From NCBI GenBank assembly GCA_013152135.1, contig JAADGX010000320.1, positions 1-8,241 on the forward strand: 8,241 bases of DNA. The letters run 5' to 3'. Numbering within the stretch: the first letter of the stretch is position 1; each line of letters starts with the position of its first letter. The notes beneath the pieces were generated by a model. It made no database searches. It had not been told where the DNA came from and saw only the letters and a list, made by a program, of their open reading frames with translations. The stretch is from Chlorobiota bacterium. GTDB lineage: Bacteria; Bacteroidota; Ignavibacteria; SZUA-365; JAADGX01. A program made the translations under genes and the position numbers. This document shows, in pieces, positions 1 through 4,876 of this stretch.

Positions 1-209
1 GGGTGGTCCTCGCACTCGGGCACATCGTTTTCATCGGGGATACGTTCCGGGAGCAACACGCCGCAATGCGGACAAAAAATATCCCGCTCCCCGATGTCGC
101 CGTCACACTTTTTGCAGAACGGAACGTAGTTCACCAGGGGCGTCTGGCAATCCGCGCAGATTGTTGCTGAATCCTGGTATTCCGAGTGACATTTAGGACA
201 ATACTTCAT
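1..209 (-). CDS. Zinc-ribbon protein, N-terminal part (cut by left edge)
   Basis: Only the first 69 codons are in the window; the gene continues past position 1. The protein opens with MKYCPKC and has two closely spaced four-cysteine sets: C4, C7, C18, C21 and C32, C35, C46, C49. Each is a CxxC...CxxC knuckle expected to bind one zinc ion. A further C66-E-D-H69 lies at the cut edge. The ATG at 209 has a GGGAG ribosome-binding site 6 nt upstream, which fixes the start. The start lies inside the end of the CPBP protease gene (17-bp overlap), so the two are probably translated together. Similar double zinc ribbons are known at the N-terminus of small bacterial proteins carrying a DUF2007-type or membrane C-terminal domain, but that part is not visible here. 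Function unknown; a regulatory or protein-binding role is inference. Confidence 0.8.
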   Translation of the reverse strand, partial: MKYCPKCHSEYQDSATICADCQTPLVNYVPFCKKCDGDIGERDIFCPHCGVLLPERIPDENDVPECEDH

Positions 210-1176
210 GTTGATCTCCCGCGTGATTTGAGGATGGTTGTTCTTTACTCGTGGTAATTTTCCAGAAGAAATACGTGCACACAACGAAGACTAAAAGCCC
301 GGCAGTCAAATTGCCGAACAAAACCAGGGTGGAAATATCTCCTCCGGTCTCCGATGGAGTAATGATGGACTCCGTTCCCAGGAAATATAAGAATATTGCG
401 GCAATGGCGTTATTGGTGAAATGCGCAATGACCGACAGGAAGATGGACCCTCCCCTCCATACGATGAAGCTGAAATAGGTGCCCAGTATGACGAGTGGTA
501 CAAAGGCAAAGGGGTTGAGATGAAACAGCGCGAAGATCGTTCCGCATAACAAGAGCGCCCATTTCAGCGGAAGGCTCTTCTCAAAAGCGCTTTGCACCGC
601 TCCCCGAAATACGCTCTCTTCACAAATCGCAGGAGTGACCGCGATCACCAAAACCACAAACAGCAATTCCAGCGGCGAGTCGGCATAAACGAGCTTCGTG
701 TACAAATCGTTGATCATCTTCCGGATACTTTCAATCAACGGTTTCAGTGAATCCGGCGTCAGGTAGTTCTGGAGCACATACTCCTGTGCGAAAAGATAGA
801 CCTGGAGGATAATCTGTAAGGAAGCGACGGACAGGATGACCAGCAGTACCGGTCGCCATCCCGGGGCACGGATTCTGAAATGCTTGCGGAGGTCCCACCC
901 GTTGAGATGCACCAGCCAAATGCTCGGGATCAACATGAATACGACTTGCCCGATCAACGACGTCGTACGCATCAGGTTGACATTCTCTTTGGTTACGGTC
1001 GATCCCAAGAACAGGTAGGTCAGAATACCGCCGACAACCTGGTACAGGAAAAACACGACAACGAGGATGATCAAACCGTACGCAACGGGCGAAATCTGAC
1101 CTCGAAAACGCCACAACGATCGATCTTCGCCCGATTCGCCGTTTCCCGGCATTGGACCTTGGGGGAACTCGGTCAT
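193..1176 (-). CDS. CPBP-family intramembrane metalloprotease (CAAX protease-like)
   Basis: A 327-residue polytopic membrane protein of the CPBP/Abi family (Rce1-like), whose members cleave or process membrane peptides using a metal held between transmembrane helices. All three family motifs are visible: EESVFR with E186, E187 and R191; F215xxxH219; and H252xxxN256. The predicted catalytic residues are therefore intact. Hydrophobic segments lie at roughly 33-57, 72-90, 108-130, 170-185, 205-222, 224-240, 244-264 and 283-305. The N-terminal 25 residues and the C-terminal tail are polar. The ATG at 1176 overlaps the stop of the upstream DHS-like gene as ATGA, with a GGAG about 10 nt upstream, so translation is probably coupled. 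The zinc-ribbon gene begins before this one ends. Natural substrate unknown; family members act in prenyl-protein processing, bacteriocin immunity or stress signalling, and nothing here distinguishes among these. Confidence 0.9.
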   Translation of the reverse strand: MTEFPQGPMPGNGESGEDRSLWRFRGQISPVAYGLIILVVVFFLYQVVGGILTYLFLGSTVTKENVNLMRTTSLIGQVVFMLIPSIWLVHLNGWDLRKHFRIRAPGWRPVLLVILSVASLQIILQVYLFAQEYVLQNYLTPDSLKPLIESIRKMINDLYTKLVYADSPLELLFVVLVIAVTPAICEESVFRGAVQSAFEKSLPLKWALLLCGTIFALFHLNPFAFVPLVILGTYFSFIVWRGGSIFLSVIAHFTNNAIAAIFLYFLGTESIITPSETGGDISTLVLFGNLTAGLLVFVVCTYFFWKITTSKEQPSSNHAGDQHEVLS

Positions 1177-2132
1177 ACTGGATTATCTCCGATTTTCACA
1201 AGAATCATTGCTGCCAACAGGGGGATCATGATCTCGTGGTGACCGAGAAACATGTACCCTTCTCCGCCGTCTTTCGTCGGGCGTTCGACCACGTTCACGC
1301 GTGGCCGGTAGTGATCGATCATGTCGAAATTCGCGGTCAAAAAGCCGTACGCCTTGTGCCCGAGATTACGGGCGATGGTCAACGCTTTCAAAAAGATCTC
1401 GGGCAATATCACCGCGGAACCGATATTCAAAACGACCCCGCCTTTCTCCAAACCTGCTACCGAGGCCGCGAAAACCTGGAAATCCCGGTAGGTCATTTCT
1501 CCGGTAACCGCTCCGTCCATGCCCGGCTGCTGGTGAACGATATCCGTCCCGATAGCCGCGTGCACGGTGACGGGAACGTCCTCCCGGATACATTGGGCCA
1601 GGATTGAAGCATCGAGATTGGGGGCGCGATCATCCAGCAATCGTCTCCCCAAGGCTTCTCCATACCCCACGTTATTGTCCGGGTAACGGGCGGCAAGAGT
1701 TCCGTTAATGAATTCTCCGGTTTCGCGCGACATGCCGAAGGTCCCGTCGGTGATCGAAGCGGCGACATCTTCCGAGGTGACGCCGAACAAGGCGGTTTCG
1801 CAGTCGTGGATGGCGGCGGCGCTGTTCATGGCGATATGGCTGATCACGCCGCGCCGGAGCAGATCGATGATAAGGGGATTTAACCCGACTTTGACGACAT
1901 GCGCGCCCATCATGACGATGCGCGGCGCTTCTTTTCTCATTGAATCCACGATGACCGACACCACGTGGCGCAAATCACGGGCGCGCAGGATATCCGGAAG
2001 GGAATCGATAAAAGTCGACAGCGAATCGCGCGCAGGGTCGACGGGCCTGGCAAATCGTTTGATGTCAACTTTACTTTGCCGGTCCTTGATGGAGAACGTA
2101 CGAATCTTGGAGAAATCTAACCGGTTGAACAT
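1173..2132 (-). CDS. Bacterial deoxyhypusine-synthase-like protein
   Basis: A 319-residue soluble protein that I recognise by pattern as a bacterial relative of deoxyhypusine synthase (NAD-dependent, Rossmann-like fold). Supporting motifs are GAHVVKVGLNP (76-86), NSAAAIHDCE (103-112, like the N-G-A-x-x-x-H-D-x-E of deoxyhypusine synthases), TSEDV (119-123), FGMSRETGEFIN (132-143), GTDIVHQQPGMDGAVTG (195-211), NIGSAVILPE (236-245) and GHHEIMIPLLAA (297-308). I do not see the SWGK-type segment that holds the catalytic lysine of true deoxyhypusine synthase, and bacteria lack eIF5A/hypusine, so another substrate is likely. The role is unknown. The start at ATG 2132 has only a weak Shine-Dalgarno sequence, and no other methionine occurs before residue 65. 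It leads a three-gene overlapping run with the CPBP protease and zinc-ribbon genes. The family assignment rests on recalled motif resemblance, not on a search. Confidence 0.72.
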   Translation of the reverse strand: MFNRLDFSKIRTFSIKDRQSKVDIKRFARPVDPARDSLSTFIDSLPDILRARDLRHVVSVIVDSMRKEAPRIVMMGAHVVKVGLNPLIIDLLRRGVISHIAMNSAAAIHDCETALFGVTSEDVAASITDGTFGMSRETGEFINGTLAARYPDNNVGYGEALGRRLLDDRAPNLDASILAQCIREDVPVTVHAAIGTDIVHQQPGMDGAVTGEMTYRDFQVFAASVAGLEKGGVVLNIGSAVILPEIFLKALTIARNLGHKAYGFLTANFDMIDHYRPRVNVVERPTKDGGEGYMFLGHHEIMIPLLAAMILVKIGDNPV

Positions 2133-2170
2133 GCTCGTTTATGAATTTTGTCGGTTTCGTATCTGAAAAC

Positions 2171-2195
2171 CAATGTACAAGCTTTCGATACATTG
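2171..2195. repeat. Inverted repeat, 7-bp arms, operator-like
   Basis: CAATGTA (2171-2177) and TACATTG (2189-2195) are perfect reverse complements around an 11-nt spacer. The element lies in the gap between the DUF3108 and DHS-like genes and overlaps the weak promoter candidate there. No T-run follows on either strand, so it is not an intrinsic terminator. A protein-binding site is possible. With 7-bp arms in about 110 bp, chance occurrence cannot be excluded. Confidence 0.4.
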
Positions 2196-2200
2196 CCCAA
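2172..2200 (-). promoter_or_regulatory. Weak sigma70-like promoter candidate for the DHS-like gene
   Basis: On the minus strand TTGGGC (2195-2200) and TACATT (2172-2177) are separated by 17 nt, about 40 nt upstream of the DHS-like start at 2132. Three and four of six positions match the -35 and -10 consensus, so the match is weak. It is listed because the 113-bp gap (2133-2245) is the only sizeable break in the minus-strand run and could hold an internal promoter. Confidence 0.22.
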
Positions 2201-2245
2201 CAGCAAGAGTGATTTGATGGAGGGCTTTGATCGGAATGATGCGCT

Positions 2246-3082
2246 TTAATCGTCGATCTTTCCGCGAAGGGGAAGACGCACGCCACGGTATCGAATAAGT
2301 TCTCCGACAATCGAACCGATGGGAATTTCCGCTTTGACTTGTACGGGAATTTTCCGCTCGTCATCGGACACCCAGACGAAAATACGACCGCTTGCCTTGA
2401 ACAATCCACCTTCGGAAATAAGCGGCTGCAAAATGATCGTTTTAAACGTGCCGGCTTCGACGTCGATTTCCTGTCGTCCGAGGTACTTGACGCCCAACGT
2501 GTACGTCGAGTCCTTGTAAAAATTCCTCAGCCAGACTTTTTGCCCTGGTCGAAAGCCGTCGAAATTCATCGTGCGCACGTAAAACAACGCCGACATGATG
2601 TCCTGCACGTAAAGAGGAATATCGTAGTTCCTGTCTTTCGTAATCGCTTTCCGCGTGTAATGATCAAAAGAAACGATGAAATCCCTGGAATATCCTCCTT
2701 CCCGGATGTGTTGTTCGAATTTCCATGGAAAAATCCCGCGGGTATCAATATATGTCTCGTAGCGATCGCGGACTTTGTAGAACACATCGAAAAACGGTTT
2801 GCTCTTGACGTGAAAAAGGACGTGGTAGCATTTACGGCCCCTGATTGTCCGGTACTCCGGGATGGTTATGGTTGCTTCGCCCGCCGTAACGAAACCGTAA
2901 TTCACATCGTAGACGAGTTCTTCACCTTTTGTGAACGCCCGATTCTTAACGGTCCGAAACGAAGGTCGTGTTTTGAGTGAATCCACCGCCGGTGAAACAT
3001 GTTCGTGACTCCCGGCTCCGCTTCCGACCTGGCAGCCCAGGGAGAGCGCCAGGAACCCAATCACGTGTGTTGTAATCCGCAT
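2246..3082 (-). CDS. DUF3108 family envelope protein
   Basis: A 278-residue exported protein with the layout of the DUF3108 family, periplasmic or outer-membrane proteins of unknown function in Gram-negative bacteria. Family-like segments are GEELVYDVNYGFVTAGEA (53-70), DVFYKVRDRYETYID (99-113), QDIMSALFYVR (160-170), VEAGTFKTIILQPL (208-221) and the closing KIPVQVKAEIPIGSIVGEL (244-262). The alternating hydrophobic pattern suggests a beta-rich fold. The N-terminus is a short signal sequence ending in SLGC; Cys17 could be lipidated, but the lipobox is imperfect. Three ATGs stand in tandem (3088, 3085, 3082). AGGAG at 3090-3094 abuts the first and lies 7 nt from the third, so I chose 3082. The stop of the GT9 gene lies at 3085-3087, within this ATG cluster, indicating coupled translation. 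Its position after a glycosyltransferase fits an envelope-biogenesis role. Confidence 0.85.
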   Translation of the reverse strand: MRITTHVIGFLALSLGCQVGSGAGSHEHVSPAVDSLKTRPSFRTVKNRAFTKGEELVYDVNYGFVTAGEATITIPEYRTIRGRKCYHVLFHVKSKPFFDVFYKVRDRYETYIDTRGIFPWKFEQHIREGGYSRDFIVSFDHYTRKAITKDRNYDIPLYVQDIMSALFYVRTMNFDGFRPGQKVWLRNFYKDSTYTLGVKYLGRQEIDVEAGTFKTIILQPLISEGGLFKASGRIFVWVSDDERKIPVQVKAEIPIGSIVGELIRYRGVRLPLRGKIDD

Positions 3083-3084
3083 CA

Positions 3085-4098
3085 TCATTCTCCTGTTATT
3101 CCGTTACCAGGATGGTACGGATCGAAAGGCTTTTCCGTTCCATCCAACAGAACGTGCATAGCCTCGTACACGTCTTCCGCCGGGATGTCGCCGGAATGCG
3201 GGTAAACGATCCGAGCGCGCCTGGTTAAGGGAGCCCATCGCCTGGCGCCCGTGACGCCGGCCAGCCCCGGGTATATTCCCACCACTGCCGTCCCTGCGGC
3301 TGCAGCGAGGTGCAGCGGTCCCGTCGAATTGCTGATAAACACCGACGCCTGTTCAAAAACGGCGGCCAGTGTCACAAGATCGACCTGCGGTATGAGGGGA
3401 ATAGCGGACCCCGGCGCCCCGGCGGCAACTTCCCGCATCAGTGCTTCCTCACGGTGCGCGCCCGTCACGACTATCCGGACACCGGGAATACGCCGCGCGA
3501 TGAGCGCGGCCAGGTTTCGAAAACTCTTCGCGTTCCATGCAGGCGCTGACTTTCCAGACCCGGGATGCAGGACTACGAATCTTTCCGATGTCATGCCGGT
3601 ATCCCGCAGAATGGCACGGGCGCGCCCGCGTAGCTGATCATCGATTCTCAAACGAGGGAAGGGCGGCTCGTCGACAAAAATGCCCAGTTGCTCCAGCAAG
3701 TGCGCGTTGTATTGTGCTTCGTGGAATTCGGCGTGTTTGCGATGTTCGAAATGCCGGTGTGTGAAACGGTACGAGTACCACCGGTATCCGGTGCCGACGC
3801 GAACCGGTATCCCCGCCCGGCGGGCAGCCAGGGCCAGGTCGGGACGGGGAAAGGCAAAAACGGCGGCAGTGAAATCACCCGCCGTCATGTGTTGTACCCA
3901 CGCATCCCGATTGTTCTCGCTGAACCGGAGCACTTCGTCCACGTCTTTCGCTACCGATAGAACAGGCGCCGGGTAGTGACCGACGCCATAGCACACGTGT
4001 GTTCGGGGGTCGTGGTGTTTCAACGCACCGGCAATCGGCAGGGAGAGGATGACGTCACCAAGGCGGTCGGTGCGCAGAACGAGGATGCGCTCGGGCAT
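3085..4098 (-). CDS. Glycosyltransferase family 9 (LPS heptosyltransferase-type)
   Basis: A 337-residue GT-B-fold glycosyltransferase of family GT9, the ADP-heptose:LPS heptosyltransferase family (WaaC/WaaF/WaaQ type), which adds heptose or a related sugar to the lipopolysaccharide core at the inner face of the inner membrane. The N-terminal domain opens with ILVLRTDRLGDVILSLP (5-21), with the conserved D15 corresponding to the family's catalytic-base position. The C-terminal nucleotide-sugar domain has HPGSG (178-182), W188 and the hallmark ISNSTGPLHLAAAAGTA (255-271). Length is normal and no key motif is missing. The exact sugar and acceptor cannot be told from sequence. The start codon at 4098 shares one base with the TAA stop of the TPR gene (TAATG), and its stop runs into the DUF3108 start cluster, so it is the middle gene of a coupled trio. 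Confidence 0.92.
   Translation of the reverse strand: MPERILVLRTDRLGDVILSLPIAGALKHHDPRTHVCYGVGHYPAPVLSVAKDVDEVLRFSENNRDAWVQHMTAGDFTAAVFAFPRPDLALAARRAGIPVRVGTGYRWYSYRFTHRHFEHRKHAEFHEAQYNAHLLEQLGIFVDEPPFPRLRIDDQLRGRARAILRDTGMTSERFVVLHPGSGKSAPAWNAKSFRNLAALIARRIPGVRIVVTGAHREEALMREVAAGAPGSAIPLIPQVDLVTLAAVFEQASVFISNSTGPLHLAAAAGTAVVGIYPGLAGVTGARRWAPLTRRARIVYPHSGDIPAEDVYEAMHVLLDGTEKPFDPYHPGNGITGE
3090..3094 (-). promoter_or_regulatory. Ribosome-binding site deciding the DUF3108 start
   Basis: AGGAG on the minus strand, inside the end of the GT9 gene. It is 1 nt from the first ATG, 4 nt from the second and 7 nt from the third. The usual spacing favours the third, at 3082. Confidence 0.75.
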
Positions 4099-4697
4099 TA
4101 CTTAAGCCGCTCTAACGCCTCCTTGGCCCTGATGGAATTTTCATCTTCGGGATGCGCTGCAATGAGATCCTTCCAGACCTCGCGAGCCTTGTCAAATTTT
4201 TCCTGCGAGGCGTAAAGGGCTCCGAGGTTGTACATGGCAGTTGCGTTCTTGGGATCGATGCTGAGGATCTTTTGCGTTAATTTCATCGCCTCGTCGCGGT
4301 TTCCTATCATGAAGTGCGAGACGGAAAGATCCAGCATGGCATTCACCGAATTCGGATTCGCCTTGAGATACAGATCGAAGTACTTGATCGACTCCTCGGC
4401 CCGGTGACCATCACGCAGCAACCTGGCCAACTCCAGGGCGGATTCGAGATCGGATGGATCCTTCTCGACTTTCGCTTTGAGGTTATCAACACGCTGGTAA
4501 TAATCCTCGCGGACGTTGGACGCGGTCGGGCCTTCAGCATCGGGGGCTCCATCTTGCCGGGCGCCCATCTCGGGATGGCCCTCGGGCAAACCGGCGGCTG
4601 CGTCAGCGGGCGCGGATGTGTCCTGATCGAAGGCGAGAAACAAGACTACTCCGACAAGAACAACGGCGAGCGCCAGGTATAAGTATTTCATGTTCAT
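4098..4697 (-). CDS. Membrane-anchored TPR-repeat protein
   Basis: A 199-residue protein with one N-terminal transmembrane segment (about 5-22, an uncleaved anchor or signal), an Ala/Pro/Gly/Glu-rich linker (about 25-65), then three tetratricopeptide repeats at about 82-115, 116-149 and 150-183. Each repeat has the small-residue and terminal Asn-Pro/Asp-Pro/His-Pro pattern of the 34-residue TPR unit. The repeats probably lie in the periplasm and act as a protein-binding scaffold; the partner is unknown. In-frame ATGs occur at 4703, 4697 and 4691. AGGAG at 4704-4708 directly abuts the first and is 6 nt from the second, so 4697 is the likely start. As the promoter-proximal gene of the minus-strand run, it precedes the GT9 gene with a TAATG junction, suggesting a link to envelope or glycan assembly. 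It resembles CcmH/NrfG-like TPR anchors only in layout, not in specific motifs. Confidence 0.87.
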   Translation of the reverse strand: MNMKYLYLALAVVLVGVVLFLAFDQDTSAPADAAAGLPEGHPEMGARQDGAPDAEGPTASNVREDYYQRVDNLKAKVEKDPSDLESALELARLLRDGHRAEESIKYFDLYLKANPNSVNAMLDLSVSHFMIGNRDEAMKLTQKILSIDPKNATAMYNLGALYASQEKFDKAREVWKDLIAAHPEDENSIRAKEALERLK

Positions 4698-4703
4698 GAT
4701 CAT

Positions 4704-4708
4704 CTCCT
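4704..4708 (-). promoter_or_regulatory. Ribosome-binding site deciding the TPR-gene start
   Basis: AGGAG on the minus strand, with no gap before the ATG at 4703, 6 nt from the ATG at 4697 and 12 nt from the ATG at 4691. The middle ATG has the normal spacing. Confidence 0.75.
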
Positions 4709-4736
4709 TAAAGACTCAAACACCAGATATTAAAAG

Positions 4737-4770
4737 TACAAATTTTGTAGATATAACGTTGAATACAAAA
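4737..4770. repeat. Three TACAAA/TTTGTA half-sites in the divergent promoter region
   Basis: TACAAATTTTGTA (4737-4749) is a near-perfect palindrome with 6-bp arms and one central base. Its right arm TTTTGTA (4743-4749) is also the exact reverse complement of TACAAAA at 4764-4770, across a 14-nt spacer that contains the palindrome AACGTT. The three half-sites sit 30-75 bp upstream of the TPR gene and 107-140 bp upstream of dnaX. This layout fits a dimeric regulator binding site for the minus-strand operon. Local AT-richness raises the chance of coincidence. Confidence 0.45.
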
Positions 4771-4824
4771 CTTGCCCCTCGTCTCCTTCCGATTGCGTCG
4801 AATAGATATTTCGAGGCTTCTTGA

Positions 4825-4854
4825 TTGACAAGGCGCCGGGAGCTATCTTTTACT
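4825..4854 (+). promoter_or_regulatory. Sigma70-like promoter candidate for dnaX
   Basis: A perfect -35 TTGACA (4825-4830) is followed after 18 nt by TTTACT (4849-4854), which matches four of six -10 positions. Transcription would start near 4861, giving a leader of only about 16 nt before the dnaX ATG at 4877. The -10 is imperfect, so the exact box is uncertain. Confidence 0.42.
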
Positions 4855-4869
4855 ACCCTGAGATAGGGT
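4855..4869 (+). promoter_or_regulatory. Small hairpin overlapping the dnaX ribosome-binding site
   Basis: ACCCT (4855-4859) pairs perfectly with AGGGT (4865-4869) across a 5-nt loop. The right arm contains AGGG (4865-4868), the only Shine-Dalgarno-like sequence for the dnaX ATG at 4877 (8-nt spacing). If the transcript starts at or before 4855, the site would be partly masked. If it starts near 4861, the left arm is lost and no hairpin forms. Confidence 0.35.
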
Positions 4870-4876
4870 TGTTTTT

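Larger units (their letters stand above)
4709..4876. promoter_or_regulatory. Divergent intergenic region between the TPR operon and dnaX
   Basis: About 170 bp without a gene, markedly more AT-rich than the flanking coding DNA. It must hold the start signals of both the minus-strand envelope operon and dnaX. I found a good -35 for dnaX and the half-site cluster, both listed separately. For the minus strand I see AT-rich -10-like stretches (TAATAT, TATATC) but no convincing -35 at the right distance, so no specific promoter is called. Confidence 0.6.

Noticed and set aside
880..1607. Plus-strand frames opposite the CPBP and DHS-like genes
   Set aside because: They are antisense to genes with intact family motifs and overlapping operon junctions, and no start signal supports them.
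2133..2245. Possible terminator or small RNA in the gap between the DUF3108 and DHS-like genes
   Set aside because: No GC-rich stem followed by a T-run on either strand and no tRNA-like or other RNA fold that I can recognise.
2339..2980. A 213-codon plus-strand frame opposite the DUF3108 gene
   Set aside because: The minus-strand frame has a signal sequence, a ribosome-binding site, operon context and family motifs; the plus-strand frame has none.
4798..4814. TCGAA and TTCGA inverted repeat upstream of dnaX
   Set aside because: The arms are only 5 bp with a 7-nt spacer and do not extend; expected by chance in a region of this size.
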